DNA of 64,000 bases from JAAYYF01 sp040255585 (GTDB lineage Bacteria > Deinococcota > Deinococci > Deinococcales > Trueperaceae): contig JBDZVI010000004.1 in NCBI GenBank assembly GCA_040255585.1, positions 1-64,000 of the forward strand, written 5' to 3'. The notes beneath the pieces were generated by a model. It ran no database searches. It was given only the letters and a program-made list of their open reading frames with translations, and had not been told where the DNA came from. The position numbers and the translations under genes were made by a program. Numbering within the stretch: the stretch's first letter is position 1; the number at the start of each line of letters is the position of its first letter. Positions 54,418-63,822 of the stretch are shown here, piece by piece.

Positions 54418-54447
54418 TTGCCCCGCCGGGCGCCGGATTGGTAGTAT
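54418..54447 (+). promoter_or_regulatory. Promoter candidate for tRNA-Leu
   Basis: TTGCCC (54418-54423) and TAGTAT (54442-54447) are 18 bases apart, 44 bases before the tRNA. Confidence 0.5.
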
Positions 54448-54490
54448 CCTCAACCGTCCGCGCGCTTAACCACCACAGGGCGAGCGAGGC

Positions 54491-54574
54491 GCCGAGATGG
54501 CGGAACGGTAGACGCAGTTGACTCAAAATCAACCGGGGCGACCCGTGCGGGTTCGAGTCCCGCTCTCGGCACCA
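54491..54574 (+). tRNA. tRNA-Leu (anticodon CAA)
   Basis: Class II tRNA with a long variable arm. Acceptor GCCGAGA (54491-54497) pairs with TCTCGGC (54564-54570). The anticodon stem GTTGA/TCAAC encloses the loop CTCAAAA, anticodon CAA, reading UUG. CCA is encoded at 54572-54574. Confidence 0.95.
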
Positions 54575-54636
54575 AACGGTTCTCAAGGATAGCGACCAGC
54601 CCGCCGTTCGTTAAGCGGGCGTCGACTGGAGGAATG

Positions 54637-54867
54637 ATGTTCTGGATCGCGTTCGTAATCTTCTGCGTCGTCTCGGTGGTACTCACCGTTGCGGTGCTCA
54701 TGCAGGAGCCCAAGCAGTCTGGCCTGGGTGACGCGCTGGGCGGCGGCGGTGGCGGCGACTTCGGCGCGAGCCTCGGCGGCACGGCCGGCGGCCTGCACCG
54801 CACGACCATCTACCTGGCCATTGCCTGGGCCGTCATGGCGCTCCTCCTCGGACTGATCCCGCGCTGA
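54637..54867 (+). CDS. secG: Protein translocase subunit SecG
   Basis: A 76-residue inner-membrane part of SecYEG with two membrane helices (about 2-22 and 56-74) joined by a Gly-rich cytoplasmic loop, GDALGGGGGGDFGASLGG. The VLMQEPKQSGLGDALGGG segment is the SecG signature. Two ATGs are adjacent (54634 and 54637); the second has better spacing from GGAGG. It follows tRNA-Leu by 62 bases, an order seen in many bacteria. Confidence 0.92.
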   Translation: MFWIAFVIFCVVSVVLTVAVLMQEPKQSGLGDALGGGGGGDFGASLGGTAGGLHRTTIYLAIAWAVMALLLGLIPR

Positions 54868-54940
54868 GCACGCGCACTGCCCTTTCCTCAAGGAACCGTG
54901 AGGCTTTCACCCTCCTCACCTTACTTGCGGCATCGGCGTT

Positions 54941-54968
54941 TTGAGGTTACCGTAAACCGTCGTAAACT
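54941..54968 (+). promoter_or_regulatory. Promoter candidate for the peptide ABC operon
   Basis: TTGAGG (54941-54946) and TAAACT (54963-54968) with 16 bases between; the spacer and -10 contain the direct repeat CGTAAAC (54951-54957, 54961-54967), a possible regulator site. The operon start codon is 69 bases on. Confidence 0.5.
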
Positions 54969-55036
54969 TTGGGCGTGACGGCGCAGGTCCGATCCCGGTC
55001 CGGTGCCCACGCCAACCGTAGTTCAATGGAGGAGAA

Positions 55037-56791
55037 ATGAAGAGACTACTCACCGCTATTAGCCTTATGGCGATCGCGACCATCGCGTTCGCGCAGCCGT
55101 TCGTCTGGCCGGACGCCTGGTCCAACGCCACGCCGGGCGAAGCCGTCCGCGGCGGCGAACTGCGCATCAGCCTCATCGGCGACCCGCGCACCTTCAACCC
55201 CGTCACCTCGGCCGAGTCCCAGGCCCTCTCCGACTACCTCTTCACCAACGGCGCCGCCGTGCTCATCACGCGCGGTCCCGACTCCGACGAGTGGCTCCCC
55301 TACGGCGCCTCCTCCTTCACGGCGAGCGAAGACGGCATGACGGTCGACGTCACCGTGCGCGACGGCATGAAGTGGTCCGACGGCAGCCCCATCACGGCCC
55401 AGGACTACTACATCCGCTACGTCCTCGAGACGGACCCCGACGTCGGCTCCAACGGCTACGACAGCTGGTTCATGGGTGACGACCAGATCACGGTCGAGCG
55501 CGTCGGCGACAACGGCCTGCGCTTCCACTTCCCCCGCCCCGACCGCCTCGCCTTCCCGGTGGTGGCCGTCGCTCCGGTGCCGGACAAGATCTTCGGTGAG
55601 GCGTACCGCTCCGGCGGCGCCGAAGCCGTCAAGGCCCTCTGGGGCACCGACGTCGACGTCTCGACCACCGTCTGGTCGAACGCTTTCGTTCCCACGACGT
55701 TCCAGCCCGGCGAGCGCATCATCCTCCAGCGCAACCCGTACTTCGGCGAGTGGAACGTCGACTCCGCCGGCAACGCGCTGCCCTACCTCGACACCTACAG
55801 CATGACGATCGCCGGCGACCTCGATTCCGCCCTGAACCTCTACCTGGCCGGCGACGTCGACCAGTTCAACCCGCGTAACCTCGACGACATCGGTGTCATC
55901 AACAACGCCGTCAACAACGGCGACATCGACGTCCTCGTGATGGAGTCGGTCAGCCCGGTCGCGAGCAGCCAGTTCATCGTCTGGAACTGGAACAAGGCCT
56001 CCGACCCCGACAAGGAAGCCCTCTTCCGCAACGCGAACTTCCGCCGCGCCATGGCGTACGTCATGGACCGCGACGCGATCATCGACCTCGTCTACAACGG
56101 CGCCGGCATCCCGATGTACACGAACGTCTACCCGATCAACGACTACTGGGTGAACCACGACGCCGAGCAGTACCCGTACAACCCCGAGAAGGCCGCCGAG
56201 CTCATGGCCTCCATCGGCTACGACCGCAAGAACGCCGACGGCATCCTCGTGAACGCCGAAGGCAAGACGGCCTCCTTCATCCTCGCCACGAACGCCGGCA
56301 ACACGGCGCGCGAGCAGATCGCGGCCATCTTCGCCGACTCCGCCCGCGAGATCGGCGTGGACGTCCAGGTGCAGGCCATCGACTTCAACCTCCTCGTCGA
56401 CCAGCTCCTCTCCGAGGGCGACGACCGTCCGTTCGACGCCATCCTCATCGGCCTCACCGGCGGCTCGCGCGACTGGCCGTTCGGCGTGAACGTCGTGCCT
56501 TGCGGCACCAACCTGCACAGCTACAACACGAGCGGTGAGTGCCTCACGGCGCAGGAGACGCTCATGAGCCAGCTCTTCAACGTCGGCCGCGAGACGCTCG
56601 ACACCGAAGCCGCTCGCGACATCGGCTACGAGATCCAGGCCGTCGAAGCCGACCTCGCGCCGTACCTGTACGCCGTCAGCCCAATGGCGCACTACAGCTG
56701 GTCCTCCAGCCTCCACGGCTACCACAACGAGGGCCAGATCAACCCGCTCCTCGGCGCCTACGAGCTCCCACTCGTCTTCATGGCCCGGTAG
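55037..56791 (+). CDS. Peptide ABC transporter substrate-binding protein (family 5)
   Basis: Secreted binding protein for di- or oligopeptides; 584 residues. Signal peptide MKRLLTAISLMAIATIAFA (cleavage near AFA-QP); no lipobox Cys, so it is periplasmic or held otherwise. The family 5 pattern follows: GGELRISLIGDPRTFNPVTSAES near 36, VTVRDGMKWSDGSPITAQDYYIRYVLETD near 105 and FRRAMAYVMDRDAIIDLVYNGAGIP near 335. Codon use is strongly GC-biased (the third position is almost always C/G), consistent with high expression. ATG 55037 follows GGAGGAGA. First gene of the five-gene transporter operon; a hairpin after it may lower expression of the rest. Confidence 0.92.
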   Translation: MKRLLTAISLMAIATIAFAQPFVWPDAWSNATPGEAVRGGELRISLIGDPRTFNPVTSAESQALSDYLFTNGAAVLITRGPDSDEWLPYGASSFTASEDGMTVDVTVRDGMKWSDGSPITAQDYYIRYVLETDPDVGSNGYDSWFMGDDQITVERVGDNGLRFHFPRPDRLAFPVVAVAPVPDKIFGEAYRSGGAEAVKALWGTDVDVSTTVWSNAFVPTTFQPGERIILQRNPYFGEWNVDSAGNALPYLDTYSMTIAGDLDSALNLYLAGDVDQFNPRNLDDIGVINNAVNNGDIDVLVMESVSPVASSQFIVWNWNKASDPDKEALFRNANFRRAMAYVMDRDAIIDLVYNGAGIPMYTNVYPINDYWVNHDAEQYPYNPEKAAELMASIGYDRKNADGILVNAEGKTASFILATNAGNTAREQIAAIFADSAREIGVDVQVQAIDFNLLVDQLLSEGDDRPFDAILIGLTGGSRDWPFGVNVVPCGTNLHSYNTSGECLTAQETLMSQLFNVGRETLDTEAARDIGYEIQAVEADLAPYLYAVSPMAHYSWSSSLHGYHNEGQINPLLGAYELPLVFMAR

Positions 56792-56826
56792 TACGGGGCA
56801 AAGGGACGGACACCTTCAGGTCTTTC

Positions 56827-56855
56827 GGAGTGGGCGGCTACACGCCGCCCACTCC
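56827..56855 (+). terminator. Hairpin between binding protein and permease genes
   Basis: A 12-bp stem (56827-56838 with 56844-56855, arm GGAGTGGGCGGC) with a five-base loop TACAC and no T run. It probably acts as a partial terminator or mRNA stabiliser that favours the binding protein over the membrane subunits. Confidence 0.6.
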
Positions 56856-56963
56856 CAACTACGATCTATCTTGAGACTTATGTTCAACCTCAACGTCGCC
56901 GAGACGGTCCGGGCCGGTACGGCCGCTCCTGGTTCGCGCAGCGTCGGCCGGGAGGCGTAGCCG

Positions 56964-57965
56964 GTGTTCGTCTATATCCTCAGGCGCCTGTTCCAACTGA
57001 TCCCGACGTTCATCGGGGCCACGATGCTGATGTTCCTCATCAGCCAGCTCGTGCCCGGCGACTTCTTCAAGGCCAAGGAACTCGAGCCGAACGTCCGCCC
57101 CGAGACCATCCAGCGCATGCGCGCCGAGTTCGGGTTGGACAAGCCCGTCTACGTCCAGTACGTCAACTGGATGAAGAACCTCGTGACGGGCAACCTCGGC
57201 CAGTCGTTTGTCTCCAACCAGCCGGTCTGGCAGCGTATCGCGCGGCCCATGCGCAACAGCATGTACCTCGCCATCCTCTCCATCATCCTGCTCTGGCTCG
57301 TGTCGATACCGGCGGGCGTCTATTCGGCGGTGAGGCAATACTCCTTCGGGGACCAGGCGGTGAGCGTGGTCTCCTACCTCGGCCTCGCCACGCCGAACTT
57401 CTTCCTTGCCCAGGTGATCATCCTCGCCCTGTTCCTGACGAGGACCCTTACCAAGGACTGGTTCGGTTTCAACCAGCTCATCTTCCCCGTCGCCGGCATG
57501 ACGAGCAGCAACTACCTGAGCCTCAGCCCCTGGGCCCAGTTCTGGGACGTCATGTGGCATATGTTCATCCCGTCGCTGGTCGTCGCCACGTCCGGCATGG
57601 CGGGCTTCACGCGCGTGCTCAGGGCCCAGATGATCGAGTACCTAGGGTCCGACTTCATCCGCACGGCCCGCGCCAAGGGCGTAGGACACACCAAGGTGAC
57701 CTACAAGCACGCCCTGAGACCCGCCATCATCCCGTTCGTCGCGGGCATAGGCAACCTGCTGCCTAGCCTCGTGGGCGGCGCCGGCCTCGTCGAGGTCGTC
57801 ATGTCGTGGCCCGGCATCACGCCGACCTTCCTGACGGCGCTCCAGTCGCAGGACATCTACGTCGTCCTCGGCCTGCTCGTGATCACCACGTTGTTGCTGA
57901 TGGCCGGCAACCTGATCTCCGACCTCCTCCTTGCCGCGGTCGACCCGCGGATCAGGTACAACTGA
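56964..57965 (+). CDS. Peptide ABC transporter permease (DppB/OppB type)
   Basis: A 333-residue permease with six membrane helices. MFVYILRRLFQLIPTFIGATMLMFLISQLVPGDF is the usual DppB N-terminus, FGLDKPVYVQYVNWMKNLVTGNLGQSF near 55 is conserved, and the EAA loop RVLRAQMIEYLGSDFIRTARAKGVGHTKVTYKHALRPA (about 215-252) contacts the ATPases. GTG 56964. Partner of the DppC-like permease 9 bases downstream. Confidence 0.92.
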   Translation: MFVYILRRLFQLIPTFIGATMLMFLISQLVPGDFFKAKELEPNVRPETIQRMRAEFGLDKPVYVQYVNWMKNLVTGNLGQSFVSNQPVWQRIARPMRNSMYLAILSIILLWLVSIPAGVYSAVRQYSFGDQAVSVVSYLGLATPNFFLAQVIILALFLTRTLTKDWFGFNQLIFPVAGMTSSNYLSLSPWAQFWDVMWHMFIPSLVVATSGMAGFTRVLRAQMIEYLGSDFIRTARAKGVGHTKVTYKHALRPAIIPFVAGIGNLLPSLVGGAGLVEVVMSWPGITPTFLTALQSQDIYVVLGLLVITTLLLMAGNLISDLLLAAVDPRIRYN

Positions 57966-57974
57966 GGCTGCGGC

Positions 57975-59288
57975 GTGACAGATAAAGGCGACCTCCCCAA
58001 CCCCGCCAGAGACGGCGCCGAGTCCGCTGCTGCGGGCGCGCCGGAAGCAGCGGCCCCCCTCACCGGACCGACCACCGCCGCGCCCCAGACGCCCCTCGAC
58101 TCCGCCCCTGTCGACTCCATCGAGTTCGAGCGCGGCGCCGGCCCGATCCTCACGCAGGAAGGCAAGTCGCAGGGCCAGATCGTCTGGGAGCAGTTCAGAC
58201 GCCACAAGGCCGCGCTCGTCGGTGGCTGGATCCTCGTCTTCATGTACTTGTCGGCGATCTTCGCCGGCTTCTTGGCCCCTTACGGCATAAACGAGTACCG
58301 CCGCAGCCCGTCGGCCGCGTTCAGGCCGCCGACGCAGGTCCATTGGACCGACCCCGACACGGGCAGGCTTACCCGTCCTTTCGTCTACGACGTCGTGGAA
58401 GCCCGCGACCCCATCACGCGCCAGCGCGTGTACGAAGAGGTCACGGACGTCCGGTACCCCATCAAGTTCCTCGTCCATCGCCCGTCGCAGCCGTACAAGA
58501 TCCTCGGCCTGTTCAAGTCCGACCTGCACCTGTTCGGGGTCGACGACCCGGCCCGCGTCTTCCTCTGGGGCACCAACAACCTCGGCAAGGATCTCTTCTC
58601 GCGCGTGCTGTACGGCGGCCAGGTCAGTTTGACCATCGGCATCCTCGCCGTATGGGTCGCGTTCTTCCTTGGCCTCCTGCTCGGCGGCATCGCCGGGTAC
58701 TACGGCGGCCTCGTCGACGACATAATCATGCGCCTCGTCGAGGTGTTCGCGGCGATACCTGGGCTCTTCCTGCTCATCGTGCTCGCATCGCTGCTCAGGG
58801 ACCCGGCCAACCCGCTGGCGAAGGCCTTCGGGCTGCAGATGACCTCGGCGCAGACGTTCCTGCTCACCGTCGTCGTGCTCGGCTTCGTCGGCTGGGGCGG
58901 TCTCGCCAGGGTCATCAGGAGCCTCATCCTGTCGGCCAGGGAGCTCGACTACGCTGCCGCGGCCAAGGCGCTCGGCGCGGGCGAGTCGCGGATCCTATGG
59001 CGCCACCTGCTCCCGAGCACGGCGAGCTACGTCATCGTCGACCTGACGCTGTCGATCCCGGGGTTCATCCTCGCGGAGACGGGCCTGTCGTTCCTAGGCC
59101 TGGGCCCGAGCGAGCTCGACACGGCCAGCTGGGGCTTGCTCCTGCGCGACGCGACGGCTCGCGGCATCAGCATCCAGTTCGTGCCCTGGCTCCTGATACC
59201 GGGTATACCCATCCTCTTCGCAGTGTTATGCTGGAACCTGCTAGGCGATGGATTGCGGGACGCCTTCGACCCCAAGAAGCGAAGGTAG
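57975..59288 (+). CDS. Peptide ABC transporter permease (DppC/OppC type), long form
   Basis: 437 residues, against about 300 for common DppC. Two additions explain this: an Ala/Pro/Thr-rich N-terminal extension of ~60 residues, and an extracytoplasmic insert of ~100 residues after the first helix (from YGINEYRRSP to VHRPSQP). The core is normal: WGTNNLGKDLFSRVLYGGQVSLTIG, then RSLILSARELDYAAAAKALGAGESRILWRHLLPS as the ATPase-contact loop. Similar long forms occur in related phyla, to my knowledge. The insert may contact the binding protein. GTG 57975. Confidence 0.92.
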   Translation: MTDKGDLPNPARDGAESAAAGAPEAAAPLTGPTTAAPQTPLDSAPVDSIEFERGAGPILTQEGKSQGQIVWEQFRRHKAALVGGWILVFMYLSAIFAGFLAPYGINEYRRSPSAAFRPPTQVHWTDPDTGRLTRPFVYDVVEARDPITRQRVYEEVTDVRYPIKFLVHRPSQPYKILGLFKSDLHLFGVDDPARVFLWGTNNLGKDLFSRVLYGGQVSLTIGILAVWVAFFLGLLLGGIAGYYGGLVDDIIMRLVEVFAAIPGLFLLIVLASLLRDPANPLAKAFGLQMTSAQTFLLTVVVLGFVGWGGLARVIRSLILSARELDYAAAAKALGAGESRILWRHLLPSTASYVIVDLTLSIPGFILAETGLSFLGLGPSELDTASWGLLLRDATARGISIQFVPWLLIPGIPILFAVLCWNLLGDGLRDAFDPKKRR

Positions 59289-59456
59289 CGCCCCACTGCC
59301 CGCACGCGGGCAAGGCCGGCATATTTCCACAAGCTTCAGGAATATCTTGCGGGGCGCGCTGCGCACTATTCAGCCGCCTGGCTCGGTATCCCGTATGCGT
59401 GCTGTAGCCCTAGTGGCTCGGCGTGCCAACGCCAACTTGGAGGAGAGTGCGCACTG

Positions 59457-60466
<1,010 letters not shown>

Positions 60467-60470
<4 letters not shown>

Positions 60471-61474
60471 GCAACCAGCGCAGCAAGGACGCCAAAGGTG
60501 CGGCTACCGAGTCCGGCCCGCTCCTCGAGGTCAAGAACCTTCGCAAGTACTTCCCCATCCGCGGGGGCATCTTCTCGCGCGTGGTGGCCAACGTCAAGGC
60601 CGTCGAGGACGTCAGCTTCAACGTCGAGCGCGGGGAGGTCGTCGGCCTGGTAGGCGAGTCCGGCTCCGGCAAGACGACGGTCGGCCGCAGCATCCTGCGC
60701 CTCATCGAGCCGTCCGCCGGTGAGGTGCTCTTCGACGGCGTCGACGTCACCAAGCTGAGCAAGGCCCACATGCGCGAGTACCGCAAGCGCATGCAGATCA
60801 TCTTCCAGGACCCCTTCGCGAGCCTCAACCCGCGTATGTCCGTCGGCGACATCATCGGCGAGGCCATGACCATCCACAACCTGGCGCGCGGCAAGGAGCG
60901 CGAGCAGCGTGTGGCACAGCTGCTCGAGCGCGTCGGCCTCTCGCCGTCGCACATGCGCCGGTACCCGCACGAGTTCTCAGGCGGGCAGCGCCAGCGCATC
61001 GGCATCGCGCGCGCGCTCGCGGTCGACCCGCAGTTCATCGTCGCCGACGAGCCGGTCTCAGCCCTCGACGTCTCGATCCAGGCGCAGGTCGTCAACCTCC
61101 TGCAGGACCTGAAGGAGGAGCTCGGCCTCACCCTGCTCTTCATCGCGCACGACCTCGGGGTCGTCGAGTACATCAGCGACCACGTGATCGTGATGTACCT
61201 CGGCCGCATCATGGAGATCGCTCCCGCCAAGGAGCTCTACGCCAACCCGATCCACCCGTACACCGAGGCGCTCCTCTCGGCCGTGCCCATCCCCGATCCG
61301 ACCGTGAAGCGCGAGCGCATCATCCTGCAGGGCGACATCCCCTCGCCCATCAACCCGCCTTCCGGCTGCGTGTTCCGCACGCGCTGCCCGATCGCTACCA
61401 AGGAGTGCGCCGACGTGGTGCCGCCGCTCGTCGAGGTGACGCCGGGGCACTTCAAGGCCTGCATCAACCGCTGA
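60467..61474 (+). CDS. Peptide ABC transporter ATP-binding protein (DppF type)
   Basis: 335 residues. Walker A GESGSGKTT (about 64-72), signature FSGGQRQRIGIARALA, Walker B FIVADEPVSALDVS, and the C-terminal cluster SGCVFRTRCPIATKEC, as in DppD. The start ATG 60467 is set by the ATGA overlap with DppD. With DppD it forms the ATPase pair of the importer. A small membrane protein gene follows after 15 bases. Confidence 0.93.
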
Positions 61475-61489
61475 TGCCCTGGAGGCGGC

Positions 61490-61657
61490 GTGGCCGACGA
61501 GAGCGACCGTAAGAGCGGCAGCGCGAGGCGTGTTCCGCCCCGCGAGCTGCTCCGGCTGATCCTCGCCAGTTACGCCGCCTCGTTGCCTTACATCGTGCTG
61601 TTCGTGGTCGTCATGTTGGTCGCGACTTGGCTGCTGACCGCCGTCGTGTTCCACTGA
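61490..61657 (+). CDS. Small single-pass membrane protein, 55 residues
   Basis: A short gene at the end of the peptide transporter operon. The start is GTG 61490, with GGAGG four bases upstream (61481-61485); the stop is TGA 61657. The first 22 residues are polar and basic (ADESDRKSGSARRVPPRE), the rest is one long hydrophobic stretch (SLPYIVLFVVVMLVATWLL). I do not recognise a family. The clear ribosome site, position and composition support a real gene. It could be a small accessory subunit of the transporter. Confidence 0.6.
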   Translation: MADESDRKSGSARRVPPRELLRLILASYAASLPYIVLFVVVMLVATWLLTAVVFH

Positions 61658-61681
61658 GAGCAGTCCGACAACCCGAGAGCG

Positions 61682-61712
61682 AGGGCCGAGGCCGCACCAG
61701 CGCCTTGGCCCT
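61682..61712 (+). terminator. Terminator at the end of the peptide transporter operon
   Basis: An 11-bp stem (61682-61692, AGGGCCGAGGC, with 61702-61712, one G-T pair) followed by TCCTCGT. It lies 24 bases after the small membrane protein gene. Confidence 0.55.
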
Positions 61713-61755
61713 TCCTCGTATGGCCCTCCGACGCGGACGGCGCGGCGGGGCACCA

Positions 61756-61761
61756 TATACT
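61756..61761 (+). promoter_or_regulatory. Putative -10 box, leaderless prenyl synthase gene
   Basis: TATACT ends 8 bases before the GTG at 61770; no -35 is evident and no ribosome site is present. Confidence 0.5.
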
Positions 61762-61769
61762 CGGGAAGC

Positions 61770-62795
61770 GTGAGCCTCGCCCACACCATCCGCCAAGGCG
61801 TCCTGGACGCGCTCTCCGGCTTCTCCGTACCCGGCCTCGACCCGGACGAGCGGGTCAGCGCGGAACTCACCCGCTTCACAGACCTCCTGCGCGACTACCC
61901 TGCCAGGCTCGGCAAGACCTTGCGCGGCCAACTCCTCGTCCTCAGCGCCAGGGCGCACGGCGTGAGCGACGAATCCTCCGCTCTCGTGCTCGCGGAGGCT
62001 CTCGAGCTGTTCCAGGACTGGGTCTTGGTGCACGACGACATCGAGGACGGCTCCGAGGAGCGCCGTGGTCGACCCGCGCTGCACCGGACGGTGGGCATGA
62101 GCGTGGCGCTGAACGTCGGCGACGCCATGCACATGCTCATGTGGCGCCATCTCCTCGGCCTCGACCAGCGACCGCCCCTCGACCGGGAGCGGGCACTCGG
62201 CGAGTTCTCGCGCATGCTGCTGGCCACGGCCGCCGGCCAGCACCTCGACCTCGCATGGGTCGAGGCGGGCAGGTTCGACGTCAGCGAGGCGGAGTACCTG
62301 CGCATGGTCACGCTGAAGACGGCCTACTACACCGTGGCGACACCGCTCGCGCTAGGCGCGGCCTGCGCGGGGCTGGTGCCCCCGCCCGAACTAGAGGGAC
62401 ACGCGCTTGACCTGGGGGTCGCCTTCCAGATCCGCGACGACGTGCTCAACCTGAGCGCCCCCCCGGAGTACGGCAAGGAGCGCGCCGGCGACCTGTACGA
62501 GGGCAAGCGCACCCTGATCCTCGCGCACTTCCTCCGCACGGCGCCCCCGCAGCAGCGTGAGCGCGTCGTGGCGCTCCTGGCGCGCCCGCGCCTCGAGAAG
62601 CGCGCGAGCGAGATGGCGGAGGTCCTCGCCGCGCTGCAGGACGCCGGCTCGGTAGCCTACGCCCAGTCCGTCGCAGACGAGCGCTCGGCCAGGGGCATGG
62701 GCGGCCTCCGCGCATGGCTGGAGACGCTGCCAGGCAAGGACGCCGCCAACGCGATCCACGAGCTGCTGGGGAACCTGGCTGCCAGGGTGGCATGA
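61770..62795 (+). CDS. Polyprenyl diphosphate synthase (GGPP/FPP synthase-like)
   Basis: A trans-prenyltransferase that extends isoprenoid chains from IPP; 341 residues. First Asp-rich motif HDDIED (88-93), then RRGRPALH; second motif FQIRDDVLNL (about 220), in which the last Asp of DDxxD is Asn; then GKERAGDLYEGKRTL. Substrate length cannot be fixed by eye: FPP, GGPP or longer, for carotenoids, quinones or undecaprenyl carriers. GTG 61770 is supported by the TATACT box. The relaxed second motif may lower magnesium affinity but is seen in relatives. Confidence 0.88.
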   Translation: MSLAHTIRQGVLDALSGFSVPGLDPDERVSAELTRFTDLLRDYPARLGKTLRGQLLVLSARAHGVSDESSALVLAEALELFQDWVLVHDDIEDGSEERRGRPALHRTVGMSVALNVGDAMHMLMWRHLLGLDQRPPLDRERALGEFSRMLLATAAGQHLDLAWVEAGRFDVSEAEYLRMVTLKTAYYTVATPLALGAACAGLVPPPELEGHALDLGVAFQIRDDVLNLSAPPEYGKERAGDLYEGKRTLILAHFLRTAPPQQRERVVALLARPRLEKRASEMAEVLAALQDAGSVAYAQSVADERSARGMGGLRAWLETLPGKDAANAIHELLGNLAARVA

Positions 62796-62913
62796 AGGGC
62801 GTGTTCTGAACTTACGGTGACGGGCGACACGTTGTCGGCCAGTGCTCCGGGCGCGCACCGCCTTCAACTAGGCTCCGGCCTACCGTGGGTCACGCCGGCC
62901 GGTGACACGCCGC

Positions 62914-62919
62914 TATAGT
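62914..62919 (+). promoter_or_regulatory. Putative -10 box, leaderless comF-like gene
   Basis: TATAGT lies 6 bases before the ATG at 62926; no ribosome site is present. Confidence 0.5.
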
Positions 62920-62925
62920 CGCGCC

Positions 62926-63822
62926 ATGACCTCGGAACGCGCCCGCTCGTCACGCGTCACGGGGGTCGCTCGTGAGGGGCCGGGTGAGCGCTCGGGTGTC
63001 CACGACCAGGGCGCGCCAGGCAGGGCTCACCCGGCCGAGCACGAGGGGAGGTCCCGGAACGAGACACCCTCCATCGGCGCCTATCGGGAAGAGCCCGCCT
63101 GGAACGGTGCCACCTCGCCTTGGCGCGCGGCGGCGCCGTGGGCTTCGGGCCTGCCGGACGCCGTCCAAGGCCTGCTCGCGGGCCTTGCACCCTGTCCGGT
63201 CTGCACCGTCAGACCGGCCGGCGGCGCCGGCGTCTGCGGTCCGTGTCGAGCGCGGTTGCGCGCGGCCCTCGCGCCGCCGGGCGAGGCGTCGCGCGCGAGG
63301 CCGGGCGACGTCGTCTGGCTCGGGCCTTACGCCGGCACGTGGCTCAGGCTCGTCCACGCCCTGAAGTACCGAGGCGCGCGGCGGCTGGCCGACTTCCTGG
63401 GCGAGTTGCTCGCCATGCGGATCGAGGCGAGTGGCTGGTGCTCCGGCCCGGAGGCGCTCGACCTCGTGACTCACGTCCCCACGACCACGCGACGCAAGGC
63501 CGAGCGCGGCTATGACCAGGCCGAGCTCCTCGCGTCCGCCGTGGCGGACCGCCTAGGCCTGCGCCGGCTCGCCGTCCTACGCCGCGTCCACGCCACCGAG
63601 AGACTCGCCGGCCGAGGCCGGGCCGAGCGAGCCGCGCTTCTCGCCGGCGCCTTCCGGGCCCGGTACCTCCCGGGCCGCAACGTGCTGCTCGTCGACGACG
63701 TGCTCACGACCGGAGCCACGCTCGGCTCGGCCACCGAGGCGCTGCTGCATCAAGGTGCGAGCAGCGTGCGCTGCGTCGTGGTGGCCCGGACCTACCGGGC
63801 GGGCGCGGTAACGCCTACATGA
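62926..63822 (+). CDS. ComF-family phosphoribosyltransferase-like protein
   Basis: 298 residues. After a disordered N-terminal part (about 75 residues, possibly not all translated) come a CPVC...CGPC zinc finger (about 85-107), the block LGPYAGTWLRLVHALKYRGARRLADFLGELLA, THVPTTTRRKAERGYDQAELLA, and the PRPP-binding motif VLLVDDVLTTGATLGSA (about 254-270). In naturally transformable bacteria ComF helps take up single-stranded DNA; a role in competence is inferred from the family. The ATG at 62926 is supported by TATAGT. It ends 8 bases into the convergent DUF212 gene. Confidence 0.87.
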   Translation: MTSERARSSRVTGVAREGPGERSGVHDQGAPGRAHPAEHEGRSRNETPSIGAYREEPAWNGATSPWRAAAPWASGLPDAVQGLLAGLAPCPVCTVRPAGGAGVCGPCRARLRAALAPPGEASRARPGDVVWLGPYAGTWLRLVHALKYRGARRLADFLGELLAMRIEASGWCSGPEALDLVTHVPTTTRRKAERGYDQAELLASAVADRLGLRRLAVLRRVHATERLAGRGRAERAALLAGAFRARYLPGRNVLLVDDVLTTGATLGSATEALLHQGASSVRCVVVARTYRAGAVTPT

